Shown one piece after another: positions 38,544 to 51,428 of a DNA stretch of 64,000 nucleotides (the stretch's first letter is position 1; each line of letters opens with the position of its first letter). Below the pieces are notes generated by a model. That model was not told where the DNA came from. It ran no database searches and saw only the letters and a list, made by a program, of their open reading frames with translations. A program made the position numbers and the translations under genes. This DNA is from Vespula vulgaris (lineage: Eukaryota > Arthropoda > Insecta > Hymenoptera > Vespidae): positions 4,277,070 to 4,341,069 of the forward strand of contig NC_066587.1 of NCBI RefSeq assembly GCF_905475345.1, in the 5' to 3' direction.

Positions 38544-40315
38544 ATGAGAAGTTTATTTGAGAGACTTAGAAAAAAAGAAAGTGTGCGACGTATGTCTAAA
38601 GTTGATAAAATAAAATATGAGCGATCGAAAAATATGAATGATGTTTTGCGGCCGGTATATATCTTGAGTATTATCTTTGGATTACGGGTTTTGAGATTTC
38701 CTCGTGGTCGTTTAAGATTAATATTTAGTTCCATTTATTCCATATCACTTTGCTGTCTATATCTTTCAAGTCGTTTTTATTGGAAAGATAACAGAATAAT
38801 TGATTTACACGGAACTATATTTCATATTACAACTATTATACATCATATAGTGATAATTGTGATACTTATAATGGGATTATATCGGACCGAGGTGAGTCTT
38901 AGAACTGTGTATGATGTATTCATATTATCGATTTTTTAATAAAATTATTCACTGATTTTCATGAAACGAATAATACACAGGCATCAAAATTATGTGCTAA
39001 GAAGATAAACGAGGTCGATAAAACGCTTCAAGCGTTAGGTTCATCGACATCTTTCAATAGTATTTACAATAGAACGATAATGGACATAAGGATAATTATC
39101 ATTTATTTGTTCGTTTCCTTCATAGTGACGATCATAGGGCAAATTTTAAAACATCAGTTGATTTTTAAATCGTTGAAAGTATATTCCATCACGTTTTTAC
39201 ATATATATAGTTTCATGATCGAATTTATATTGGTGATTGAATTCCTTACATTTATAAGGTATGTAATGGGTTTATACATTCATTCATTTTTATTATAAAC
39301 TGGATATCTTTGAAATACGTAGGTGCATCAAATCGGAATTTGAACGAGCAAATGAATTGCTTGCCGATGTTAGCGTGCTACCTATTTCTTCTATTGCTTC
39401 GGAATTATTTGAACACAGAGAAGCTGATGGTTCCTTTTCTATAGAACAATCTCTCCCCATCAATTCGGAAAAATTATTTATTGTTGCACCGTTATTAAGA
39501 CAAAGGCAAACACAATTGCAAATTTCAAATCATAAAATAAATAGAAGTAGAATGTTATTACGAACTATAAGGTGAGTCTAGCGAATAAAGTATTATTTAT
39601 AATATTCATGAAAATTTGATACTCTCAGACAAATTCATCTGGAATTATGGAGAGCGTCGAAAAGTGTTAGTAATATGTATGGCATACAGATATCTCTAGA
39701 AATTGCAATGTGTGTTTTGCTTAACACATATGTGTTATATAATTTTTATATGAAGTTTATGGAAGAAATAAGTGATACTCAGGGATTGATTCTTCAACTT
39801 ATTAGAACGTTTTTGTTGTGTTTACAACATTCGACTAAGATTTTCGCCGTTAATTATTTGTGTGACAAAACAACGAAAGAGGTATGTGAGAGCAGTGATC
39901 CGTCGTTCTATTTTATATTATGATTTCATGATTTTTCCAGGCTGCACAAACCAACGAAATTATTCACACATTTTATGGGCAAAATACGGATTTCGAGATA
40001 CAAAAGGAGGTTAATATTTTTATGAAATATTTCGAAATTTCAATGAATTGATATCTTTTTCTATACAGGTGGAAATATTTTCTTTGCAAATGATGCAACG
40101 TCCTAACGTGTATTCCGCATTTGGTTTATATAATCTTAATTGTAAACACATTTGCTCGGTTGGTATGATTATTTATCCACAATCATATTATGAAAATGAA
40201 GGAAGGAATAATGAGAAATATAATTTACTTATTTATTTTTCAGTGTATTGGCATCATAACAACGTACATGGTTATCATGGTACAAGTAACCGATTCAATA
40301 AAAGGAGGATCATAA
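38544..40315 (+). CDS. Gustatory receptor B5 (type B)
   Basis: Exons 38544-38891, 38981-39258, 39323-39571, 39629-39881, 39941-40009, 40069-40158, 40244-40315; 452 aa, codon-for-codon the same plan as B4. Contains VDKIKYERSKNM, VYILSIIFGLRVL, KTLQALGSS, HKINRSRMLLRTIR, NYLCDKTTKE, VEIFSLQMM and TTYMVIMVQVTDSIKGGS. The exon 1 end reads TE|gtgagt where B4 has SK. All introns are GT-AG. The earlier upstream open frame has no ATG conserved among siblings, so 38544 is taken as the start. Confidence 0.9.
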
Positions 40316-40479
40316 ATTACTATGGGAGTCCTTCGTTTTGTTCATTGTAGTATCGATAAGAGTATTACTATAAAAACTTAGGAGTGATTTCTTATATGAT
40401 ATAAAATGGTAATTTGAAATAATTATACTTCTTGTTAGTTATAAATGCTATAATAGCTATAAATGTTAACTCCAATATA

Positions 40480-40790
40480 ACTTTTTGCCTAAGAAATAAT
40501 CTTTTATTCATTTTCATTCGCTAACGAAGTAATATGTGCCTTTCATCGAAAAAACGAAGACGAGGATAATATTTAGTAAAATGGAAGAGTCGGGTAAGTA
40601 GAAAATTGGTAGTTTTTTTTTCGAAGCTAGCAATCTAATAATATACGTTACGAAAACATTCGAATATAATAAGAATAGAAACTTGTAGTTAAAGTTAATG
40701 TTTCTATAAAACTCCAGCAGTAGTCGTTTGAAAATGAAGAAGGTAACTTTAACATTTATTTGGAAAGTAAAAAATTATATTTTCGAAACG
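40480..40790 (+). promoter_or_regulatory. Second orphan type A upstream region
   Basis: This is nearly identical to the orphan block at 34680-34945, including cattcgaatataataagaat (40658-40677) and the ctccagcagtagtc word, again with no A gene downstream. The B4-C4 and B5-C5 pairs therefore share one A-gene deletion that happened before they were duplicated. Confidence 0.6.
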
Positions 40791-41381
40791 GATCGATCGT
40801 GTTCAATTGCTCTCCCCTTATATCACTTATGACAAGTAATTTGATTTATGTCGGATAATACATCGTATCCCTTGTCTAATGTAATCCTAACAAGTATTTT
40901 TGCTATGTATTTTGCCGTACTACCATTTGATTTTTTTACGCTATAAAAGTTGCACTTAAAAGGAAAAGGGAAAAAAGAAGAAACAGAGAAGTACAAGAAA
41001 AGATAACATCTGCGTATTGAATAATTTCTTATTTATTTCTATATGATAAGAAAGTAATACTTATAAGTGGGTTTCATCGAACGACCTCATCAAGGAAAAA
41101 CATAGTTCTCTCTCATTTGAACGCGTATGTAGGGCAAAACAATATTCAATAACTTCTGAATAAGATATAATGCAAGCAAAACGTTGTGAACCGTTGTAAG
41201 TGTCACAATAAAATTTAACGAAAAATATCCTGCGTTCGTGTTTTTTTTATTAATATCAAATTATCATTCATTCTTTTCTTCTAATATTAAATTTCTATGT
41301 GTTTGAAATAATTAATATCTTAGAAATAAATAAGAAATAAACGGAAAAGATAAATGAAACAGTTTCTCTCCATTTTTGGAA

Positions 41382-43054
41382 ATGTCTCTATCCGCTGAAT
41401 TTCGATATAAAATCAAGCCATTGATAATAATGAATTCAATTTTTAATACTGGTCTGATGGAATATTTCGTCGATATTAAAATTAACACAATTGGTATTGT
41501 TTATGCTTGCTTCTCTATCTTTTTCTACGTTTTGATCGGCAATGTATTTACGTTTTTTTCGAAATATAATGCAGAATCGTCTCTTATAAAATTAACGTAT
41601 CGGTTATACTTTTATAACATCTATTTGTATCAGATTGGCAGCATTATTTTTGGAGTTTTCAGACGAAAAGTAAAGTTCTTCGTTCTTATAATTTATTCAA
41701 TTCATCGCAAATTTTATCTTATGACATTTTTGTTATTATTGCAGAAGACGCGACGTTTTACATTGCAAATAGAAACCTGTATTCGAACTATGGATCAATT
41801 AAATATACCAATGAATTTACCTAAATACTTTCGGCAACAGTATTATTATTCTGTGTTATATATAGTTTTCGTTGTAATATCTATGATAGTGATTGATTAT
41901 AAATGGTTTATATCATTTGGGTCTAGTTATTGGAAAATATTAATTTTCTTTTATGTCACACGTTATCCCTTTATCGTATTATTAGTAGTCGACATTACTT
42001 TCGTATTCTGGATGAGGCAAGTAAATCATTTGATCTATCGCAAACAAATTTAATATTTATATCAAATTTTATCAAACCATAAACTTATAATAGATATATA
42101 CAGATAAAATTTAGTCAATTGAACGAACTACTGAAAGGTATGCTTACAACTACTATCCATTCTCCGCAACATAAAAGAATTCTTCGTATGAGGAACAGGA
42201 AGAATGATTCTCCGTCATCTGATGTTCATCGAACGGATAAATTGAACAAAGACGTAACCAAGATAAAAAAAGCCAAGTAATTATTATAGAGTGCAATTCT
42301 ATAAAATAATTATTTAAAATTTTTATATTTTTCATTTTTTGTCGAAGGGAGATACATCTGGAATTAATCAAGTGTGCTAGGAATATAAACGATGCTTATG
42401 GCTTACATATTTTATTCTCTATATCAACAGCTTTAATTTTAATCACTATTGTATCTTACAATTTATACTATTTCTTAATAATTACGGATTACCGTGAACA
42501 GCTATATCGTACCTTTACTTTTATACATTGGATTTTTTACTTTGCGATCAAGATCATTATAATATGTCATGTATGTGCAGGAACTATGAACGAGGTATAT
42601 TCCTTATGAGTGTTAATTATATTTTTTTTCTCAAATTTCAAGCAAAGGCTGAATTAAATAAATATTGGTGTTATATCTTATTTCTTTACATGCGACGGAC
42701 ACTGGAGACATCCTTTGTGAATTGTACGAACCATCAACTAGCAATGAATTTCGTGCTGAGGTAATTTTCGATAAAAATAAATTTACTATAAAATTAATAT
42801 CAATATTTTATGATACTTCTAGATTCGTGATTTTACTGTACAATTTATTCAAAACCCGCTGACGCTTACGTGCTGTGGCATTTTTGATCTAGGTTATACG
42901 TTATTGCGTAGCGTACGTTCAAAGCATAATTTTTGCATCGATTTTTATATTTATATTAAAATTATAGAGAGCTAATGTTTATTATTTTCAGGTGATCGGT
43001 ACTATCATAACTTACCTTGTTATTCTAATTCAAGTTGGGGATATACCACAATAA
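41382..43054 (+). CDS. Gustatory receptor C5 (type C), shortened tail
   Basis: Exons 41382-41669, 41745-42016, 42094-42276, 42348-42594, 42692-42760, 42823-42912, 42992-43054; 403 aa. It belongs with C7-C9 (MSLSAEFRYKIKP, ETCIRTMDQLNIPM, HSPQHKRILRMRN). Intron 1 (75 bases) has no stop and keeps frame, so retention would add 25 residues. Intron 2 has a GC donor (42017). Exon 5 follows tttctttacat. A TAA at 43052-43054, right after TM7 (TYLVILIQVGDIPQ), removes the tail; the following bases still read as the old tail (ENS, NNY) in frame, so the loss is recent. The exon 6 motif is FDLGY instead of FDLDY. It may still work, since TM7 is complete. Confidence 0.82.
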
Positions 43055-43269
43055 GTGTTGATTGAAAATTCAATGTTATTGATTAATAATTATGCAGAAA
43101 ATTAAGATCATTGTTGGATGCAGATTCGTTTAAATTTATATACTGTGCAAGAAATTCTTAGTAATCTTTATCGAATTAAGTATTTATATTAATCCGTTTA
43201 TATTTCTTTTGCAACACGTGTACTGTTTTATAGCACTTGTATTTAAAAAGTGTGAATATAAGTTTCAAA
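43055..43269. other. C5 3' flank
   Basis: Decayed C-terminal tail codons (to about 43105), followed by the conserved post-C flank with the gtgtactgttttatagcactt word. Confidence 0.5.
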
Positions 43270-43845
43270 GTGATTTTTTGTTATTCCATTTTGGACGAGA
43301 CAACTGAAGAGATAAGTTTTTCGATAAATGCAATCATAATTATACTTACAATAAATTATTTTTGAGACAGAACAAAAGTTAATGAATTTATTTATAGTTT
43401 TAAAAATAGGAGAATACAATATAATACGAGGTTCTTTTATGTTTTTATTTAATTATCGATAATTTTTTGTAATTGATAATTTAGCAAAGAACAGATTATT
43501 TTTTCGAAGTTATTTCGATGTTCACTTTGCAAATTGCACATTTTCAATTCATTATATTCTACTTTTGATCTATATCCATTCAATCTAAGTACATATATTG
43601 AATTAGTAAATAAATAAAAATAAATTTTATCATAAATGAAAACAATTCGATTCTTTTCAATGTGTTGGAGCGATGATATTTTTGAGTTCTATAATAGAAA
43701 TATTGGAGCTGTTGTTAATAAAATGAATAATAAATTGATATCACATAAATATTAATCACGTAAATTAGAAAATAATAGTCGTACTATTAATTTTCACAGA
43801 GGGAAATTCAAAATACAGACCAAATCTAGTAAAATGATTAATTTC
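43270..43845 (+). pseudogene. Relic of type D gustatory receptor 3' end (longest)
   Basis: The fullest D relic. It includes the exon 4 end (gacgagacaactgaagag), an exon 5 trace, exon 6 (gatgttcactttgcaaattgcac, attcaatctaagtacatatat), the exon 7 start (tgtgttggagcgatgat) and the 3' flank up to the tctagtaaaatgatta word. Frame and splice sites are disrupted, and the 5' half is absent. Confidence 0.75.
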
Positions 43846-44290
43846 TTGATAATCTCTAAATTTCTATCTTGCAATACTACTTTAATAAGTATTTTTATTT
43901 TATGTTAGTAATATAACAAGAAAAATAATGAAAAAGAATATTGAAATTTGTACAATTGGATTACAGCTAGATATTTATTTTTTTACTTTTCCACCTTCTT
44001 CGACATTGCTATGAATTACTTAAGATAATGATAGATATCAACAAGATGGATAGCGTTATTGATTCGGTGAGCTTTACAATGGCATCGGAGGAACTGAAAC
44101 GCATTACTATAATATCCTTCAAAGACATCTCACCGGATTCCACTTGTGTCTCACAAAATAAGAGAAGAAAACGGAGGAAAAAAGTATTAAAGACTTGAAT
44201 CTTCGGAAATTAATTTATTTATTATATAGACAAATTTGATTTTTGAGAGAAAGATTTGATTGTCGACGATTAAAAAAGACAGAAATACTC

Positions 44291-46146
44291 ATGAGAAATT
44301 TAATTCAGAGATTTAGAAAAAAAGATGTTCGAAAAATCTTTAGAACTGATAAAATATCATCGAAAAGTATGAAAGATGTTTTACGGCCGATTTATATTTT
44401 AAGCAATATTTTCGGATTGCGTGTCTTCGAATTTCAAGGCCATTCAAAACCTATAATTAGTTTCCTTTATACGACGGTACTTTGCTGCTTACACTATGCT
44501 GGAACTTTTTATCGCGGACAATGGAATCATGACACTAGGATGTATAAATTAGACGGATCTATATCTTTTATTATAGCTATCATGTATCATATAGTGATAT
44601 TTATAATACTTATAATGGGATTATATCGAAGCGAGGTGAGTCTTAGAACTGTACGATATATTGTGTATAATATACTAATATTAATGATTTTTTTTATAAA
44701 ATTATTCAATGATTTTCTTGAAACTAACAATATGCAGGAATCTAAATTATGTGCTAAAAAGATAAACGAAATCGATAAAACGCTTCAAGCATTAGGCTCA
44801 CCGACATCTTTCAGCAGTATTTACAAAAGAACGATAATGGACATAACGATCGTTATCGTTTATTTGCTCATTTTTTTCACAATAATTATTTTAGAGCAGA
44901 TTTTAACAAATCAGCCGCTTTATAAATCGTCCATTGTATATTTCTCAATATTTCTACATATGTATGGTTTCATGATCGAATTTTTATTGGTGATCGAATT
45001 CTATACAATTATAAGGTGAGTAATGGTTTTGATTATTAATCCGTTTTTATTGCAAAATTGAATATATTTCAAAAACTAGGTGTATCAAATTGGAATTTCA
45101 ACAAGCAAACAAACTGCTTGAAGACAACAACGTTCAATCTTCTGTTACTAAGGAATTAATTGAGCAGAGAAAACTTCATGGTTCTTTGTCTACTGAATCT
45201 CTCTTTGTTTGTTCAAAACAATTACTTAATCCATCGTCATTATGACAAACACAATCACGATTGAAAACTGTTAGTCACAAAATAAATAGAACTAACACGT
45301 TGTTACGAACAATTAGGTGAGTTTTGCGATTATTTATAATATATTTGAAATTATTTATAATATTTATAATATAAATAAATTATAATACACTTGATTATTA
45401 TTTATAAAAATCATTTATAATGTATGTGAAAATTTGATCTTCTTAGACAGGTTCATCTGGAATTATACAGAGTGTCGAAAAGGTTTAGTAATATGTATGG
45501 CATACAGATATCCCTAGAAATAGGAATGTGTGTTATGCTTGAAACCTACGTGTTATACAGATTTTATGCAAAGTATCGTGAGAAAACATATGACATAAAC
45601 GAACTGACTTTGGAATTCATTCACGCAATTTTCTTATGTTTACAATATTCGATAAAGATCTTTATCATTAATTACATCTGTGATAAAACAAGGAAAGAGG
45701 TATGGGAGAGCATTGATTCGTCATTCTATTTGATATAACGATATCACGATTTTTCTAGGCTGAACGTACCAACGAAATTATTCACACATTTAATGGAAAA
45801 AATGTGGATTGTGAGACACAAAAAGAGGTCGATATTTTCACAGAATAATTTAAAATTTATATGAATTAATATCTTTTTCTATATAGGTGGAAATATTTTC
45901 TTTACAAATGATGCAATGTCGTAACGCATATTCCGCTTACGGTTTATATAATTTTAATTGCAAACACATTTGTTCGGTTAGTATAATTATTCATATACGT
46001 AAAATCACACTGTGAAAAAAGAAAAGAATAATGAAAAATCTAATAACTTTTGTATTCTTCAGTGTATTGGTATAATAACGACATATATGGTTATCATGAT
46101 CCAAGTAACCGATTCAATAAAAAAGGATGATAAATCACTGCAGTAA
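44291..46146 (+). pseudogene. Gustatory receptor B6 (type B) with one in-frame stop
   Basis: Exons 44291-44635, 44738-45015, 45080-45316, 45447-45699, 45759-45827, 45887-45976, 46063-46146. All splice sites and frames hold, but codon 45243-45245 is TGA where siblings read arginine (SLRQTQ), in the exon 3 loop between TM4 and TM5. Exon 3 is also shorter than in its siblings. The C-terminus differs from its relatives: after VTDSIKK it reads DDKSLQ, because an indel shifted the original GGS end. Intron 1 (102 bases) is open and in frame. Everything else is receptor-like (PIYILSNIFGLRVF, KTLQALGSP, VEIFSLQMM, TTYMVIMIQV). It could be a very young or polymorphic pseudogene, a readthrough case or a sequence error. 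Confidence 0.75.
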
Positions 46147-46493
46147 TCTTCATTATATAACTTCGCTCGATTAATTGTACGAATGATACAAGTGTAATTA
46201 TAATAATTTACGAATCAATGCCTATATGAAATAAAATGAAAAAAAAAAAAATATTTTGATATTTTTAGTATCTTTAATAGCGATAAAATATAACGTTAAT
46301 GTAAAAGTTTTGCTTAAATAAATAATTTCTTATTGATTTTTACTTGATAACGAGATAATGCGTATGTATATTGATTAATGTTTTCCATCGAGAAACAAGG
46401 ACGAAGAAGATATTTATCGCGATGAAAAAGGTTGGATGAGTAGAAAAGTAACGGTTTGTATCCCAAGCTAATAACATAATTCATAATATTTAT

Positions 46494-46560
46494 TACGCAA
46501 AAACTAGAGTATAACAAGGGTATAAAAACTGGCAGAAAGAATTAGTATCATTTGAAAACT
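46494..46560 (+). promoter_or_regulatory. Diverged type A promoter region of A6
   Basis: gcaaaaactagagtataacaagggtataaaaactgg occupies the position of the type A core element about 150 bases before the start. It includes a textbook TATAAAA. Confidence 0.45.
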
Positions 46561-46659
46561 TCTATAAAGTGTCGTGACATATTCTAAAAAAAAGGAATCT
46601 CAAAATTTTTCTTGCAACTGAAAAAAGATATTTCCAATAAGAAAATTAAAAAACTCAAA

Positions 46660-48461
46660 ATGTTCCGATCAAAAAAATTTCAACAATCTGTTATGCTATT
46701 GATTATCGCGAATTCGATCGTTTGTACTGGCTTATTAGAATATTTCGTTAATCGAACGATTCGTACGATTGGTTTAATTTATATTATTTGTTGTTCAGTT
46801 TATTATAGTATCTTATTCTATATATTTAAGGATGTATTAGATATTTTTAAGGGTGTTTATGGGACAGATGTGGTAGGAAAAATGTCCACAATTTCATTTG
46901 TTAGTAACGCCTTTTTCTACATCATAACAGTTTTCGATTGTTTAAAGAGAAGAAAGGTAAAATGTTTCCGCTTAATTGATAATTTTTTTCTTTAAATGTA
47001 TTATTAAGTGATATATTATGTACAAGAAATATTTGAATAAATCGATAAATTGATTCGCTTTTCTAGCGATTGAAATTGTTCATAGAACAATTGGAAATTT
47101 GTATACGAAAAATTGATGAACTGAATATATCGAGAACTTATTCTTCTTCTTTCCGATATCAGTGTTTCGCAGGCGTATTTTTAATTTGTCTTATATTCAA
47201 CTTAATCGCTTGCGATATTTATTGGTTCTCCCATATCAGATTATCGATTGACTACAGTTTGATGTTCCAGTTCTGTTACTTTGATAGCTATCCTCTTATA
47301 GTAACGTTAGTGATCGACTTTACTTTTGTCTTTTGGATTAGGCAAGTAATTCCCTTTATTTATTACGAAATAAATTAACATTTACGAAATCATAATGAGT
47401 GACCTTCAGCAGATATATAAAGATTAAATTTGCTCAATTGAATGCTATACTTCAAAGTATGCTGACAACAACTATCGATTCTCCACAACATAAGAGAGTG
47501 CTTCGAATGAAGGATAACTGGGAAAATGATTCTTCGTTATCTACTATTTATCGAATGTACAAAGCGAATGAAAACCTTGTGAAATTAAAAAGGATCAAGT
47601 AAGTCATAGACAATAAATCCGAAACAGTTTTATTAGCAATAAAGTGTTCGTTAGCAATAAAACCGTTATTTTAAATTAAAGACAAATCCATTTGGAATTG
47701 ATGAAATGTGCCAGAATCATAATGGAGGCTTATGGAATACCAATTATTATGTCTATGACTATATCTATTATATTTACAATTATGCTTTTATACTGTCTAT
47801 TCACTGTTTTATTCATAAATGAATATCAAAATTGGAGAAAAGAATCTTTTCCTTTATATTATTGGATTGGTTTTTATGTCATCAAGATATTTATAATGAA
47901 TAACATTTGCGAGACAACAATGGTGGAAGTATGATTTTTTAAATAATTTTTATTCTTTTCTTTTTTTGAACCACATATACAATATTTATAAAAATTACAA
48001 TCTTTAATGGTTGCGAAAGATGTTAATAGAAGTAGATATTAATTTTTGTTATTTTTCTATATGCCGCGAATATTGAAGATATTCTTTACGAATTGTACGA
48101 ACCTTCGACCAGCAAGGAATTTCGTGATGAGGTAAAAAACAATGCGTTTCACTGTATAATATGGAATTACATATTAAACGTATCATTTTTTATTTCAGAT
48201 ACGTAATTTTATATTTCAACTAACTCAAAATCGTTTAACGTTTACCGCTTGTGGTTTCTACGATCTAAATCATACATTTATATATAGTGTAAGTTGAAAA
48301 TGCAATTTTTGGATATCTTTTATCTTTCATTTTATAAGAATTTAATATTTCCGTACATGTTTCAGGCGATAGGTTGGATTACTACCTATCTCGTTATTCT
48401 TATTCAAGTCGGAGATAAACCTAAACTATTCAAGAATGTAAACAATAATTCAACGTTGTGA
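46660..48461 (+). CDS. Gustatory receptor A6 (type A)
   Basis: Exons 46660-46956, 47067-47341, 47413-47598, 47682-47928, 48063-48131, 48199-48288, 48366-48461; 419 aa. It founds a second type A clade with A7-A9, in which exon 2 is two codons shorter and TM4 has (Y/C)FD.YP. Signatures: NSIVCTGLLEYF, DFTFVFWIR, TTIDSPQHKR, CGFYDLNHTF, TYLVILIQVGDKP and NNSTL at the very end. Intron 2 has a GC donor (47342). Exon 5 (48063) follows tttttctatat. The GGAG word of its siblings is GAAG here (IEDIL). The exon 4 donor is gtatga, which leaves no alternative phase-1 donor. The open frame upstream of the ATG has no ATG of its own. Confidence 0.87.
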
Positions 48462-49138
48462 TGTCTTAGGAAAATTTTGGAAAATGTCGAATCTTCAAAA
48501 TTAGAGATTTCTAATTCAAGATTTATATGACTTAATAAGATTTATATTTCCATTTTCATATTAGAAGGAAGTAAATTATTTTAGTTGTATAACTGTGATT
48601 TTGTGACTCTCATTAGAGCATAGCTCCTCTACTTTTTCTTTAGAATTTGAATTGCGAAAATAATTCATCTTTTTAATATAGTAACGGATTATATTAGTAG
48701 TATACCTAATAGGATTATGTACGAAAAATAAACTTAAAATAGCTAATCACTTATATTATGCTTATTCGTAGTTTAATTTCATAACAATATAAATTAATGT
48801 CAGTATAACATTCCGTTAAAAAAATAATTTCTTATTGATTTGCCTTTCAAAACCAAGTAATGTGTATAAATGCATTTCATTGAAATAACGAGCGCAAAAA
48901 AAATATTTCACATGATGGAAGATGACTAGGAAAATGGCAGTTTTTATTCCTAGTTATAATAATATCCAATATGAAAACACTCAAGTGTAATAAAAACTGA
49001 AAGGCTTATAGTAAGAATTAGTATCATGTGAAAAGTCCAGCAAGTAGTCTCTTACAAATTACAATTAGAAAGGAAACTAAAAATTTATTCTTGGAATTGA
49101 AAAGCTGTGTTCAAAAAAAAAAATTAAAAACTTAAAAA
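48462..49138. other. A6-A7 spacer
   Basis: No C, D or B remnant is readable. The second half (from about 48780) is the type A upstream region, with a diverged core at 48973-49000 (gaaaacactcaagtgtaataaa). A6 and A7 are thus adjacent A genes, and the intervening C, D and B copies have been lost or were never duplicated. Confidence 0.5.
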
Positions 49139-50931
49139 ATGTTCCAATCGAAAGATTTTCAACGTACCATTATGCCGTTGATTATCGCTAATTCTATCGT
49201 TTGCACTGGCCTATTAGAATATTTCGTTGATCGACCGATTCGAATGATTGGGTTTTTTTATGCCATTTCTTGTTCAATTTACTACAGTATTTTATTTTAT
49301 ACGTTTAAGGAAATGTTGGATGTTTCTGTGCGTGTTAAAACGACGAAAGTGGGAAGAATAGTCACCAAATTTCGGTTTATTAATAACGCCTTTGTTTATA
49401 TCATAACAATTTTTGTTGGTCTTTCGAAAAGAAAGGTAAATATTTTTTGATTAGTTAACAAATATTCCCTTTAAGTGGTTATTATATTATTGAAACTGAT
49501 ATATTGAATGATAATAATTCAATAAAAAGTTTTATTTTTACAGCGGATAAAATTGTTTATAGAACAATTGGAAATTTGTACACGAGAAATTGATGAATTG
49601 AATATACCGAGGAATTACTCCTCTTTCTTTCGATATCAATGTATCATAGGACTATTTATTATTTTTATAATATTAGGCTTAATTATTGATAATCTGTATT
49701 GGTACGCTGATATCAATTTACCATTCAACTATATTTTAACGTTACAGTACTATTATTTTGACAATTATCCTTATATCGTAACAATGGTCATCGACTTTAC
49801 TTTTGTCTTTTGGATTAGGTAAGTCAATTGTTTTATTTATTATAAAAGATGCCATTATTTACTAAATCCTAATAAATGATTTTAAGTAGATATATAAAGA
49901 TCAAATTTGGTCAATTGAATGCTGTACTTCAAAATATGCTGACAACGACTATCGATTTTCCACAACATAAGAGAGTGCTTCGAATGAAAGATAACTGGGA
50001 AGATGATTCTTTGTTATCTACTATTTATCAAATGTACAAAGGAAATGAAAACCTTGTGAAATTAAAAAGAATCAAGTAAGTCAATAATAATTGATCCGAA
50101 TCGAATTATTATTTTTCTTCGATAAAGAGTTTGCTTTTATCTTTTTGATTGAAGGAGAATCCATTTGGAATTGATGAAGTGTGCCAGAATTACGAACGAA
50201 GCTTATGAAATAAGAATTTTTACATCAATATCTTCATGCGTCGTATTTATTATTACATTTTTATACAGTCTATATTCTATTTCAATTTCAAACAACTACG
50301 ACAATTGGATGAATGAGTTCTATTCGCATTTCTATTGGATTTTTTATTTTGCCATCAAGATTTTTGCAATAAACAACATATGCGAGACAACAATGGCGGA
50401 AGTATGATTCTTTTTAACAATTTTTTTTTTAGAACCATATATATGATATTTATGAAAGTTACAATCTTTAATGGTTGCAAAAGATGTTAGTAGAAGTAGA
50501 TATTGATTTTCTTTATTTTTCTATATGCTGCGAACACTGGAGATATTCTTTGCGAATTATACGAACCTTCGACCAGCGAGAAATTTCGTAACGAGGTAAG
50601 AAATAACGCGTTTCACTGTGTAATATCGAGTTACGTATTAAATATATTATTTTTTATTTCAGATTCGTGATTTTACGTTTCAACTAATCCAAAATCGTTT
50701 GACATTTACCGCTTATGGATTTTACGATCTGGATCATACATTTATATGCAGTGTAAGTTAAAAATATTATCTTTGAGGTATTTTTTATCTTTCATTTTAT
50801 TAGAATTTAATATTTCATGCATGCTTTAGGCGATCGGCTCGATTACTACCTATCTCCTTATTCTTATTCAATTAGATGAACCTAAAATATTTTTTAACGA
50901 TACGCATTATAATTCAACATCAAGAATATAA
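49139..50931 (+). CDS. Gustatory receptor A7 (type A)
   Basis: Exons 49139-49435, 49544-49818, 49890-50075, 50155-50401, 50527-50595, 50663-50752, 50830-50931; 421 aa. Differences from siblings: the loop motif reads TTIDFPQHKR (serine to phenylalanine); exon 6 reads AYGFYDLDHTF, losing the usual cysteine; and the tail after TM7 (TYLLILIQLDEP) is one residue shorter but keeps the YNSTS sequon. Intron 2 has a GT donor (49819). Exon 5 (50527) follows tttttctatat with no AG. Exon 4 starts KRIHLELMKCA. Confidence 0.87.
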
Positions 50932-51214
50932 CGAATGAATTAAAACATTGCTTCGAGAAATGTATCACACGTAATGGACAATTCTTTATATAGTACAATA
51001 TTTCGTTTTACATCACGCTTTTTCATTTTTTTCTGTGCTAATAAAAAAAAAAATGGAATAAAAAAAATAAAGAGTCGATTAGGAAAAAATAACATTTGCG
51101 AGTTGGACGATTTTTTATTAATTTCTATATGGCAATGTGTTAATAGTTATAAGTAAGTTTCATCGATCGATTATATAAAAGAAAACCTACCACGTCTCCG
51201 AAGGTAGGTCAGAA

Positions 51215-51290
51215 TATTCGATGAAGGCGTAATAAAATATAATGCAAACAAGGAGTTTTGCTCAGTCGTAGTGTCATTTCCAAACTCCAC
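51215..51290 (+). promoter_or_regulatory. Putative promoter of C7
   Basis: gtaggtcagaatattcgatg and gtaataaaatataatgcaa, followed by gtgtcatttccaaactcc, parallel the ordered words before C3 and C4. Confidence 0.4.
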
Positions 51291-51428
51291 AAAGGATATT
51301 CTACAATACTTTCTTTCTTACTAACGTTGAATATCAAGTTCTTCGATCAGTGTATTTGAAATAATTAAGTTCTTCAAGAGAATAGGAACAAAATAAATAA
51401 AATTATTTTCTTGAAGTATATCTTAAAA

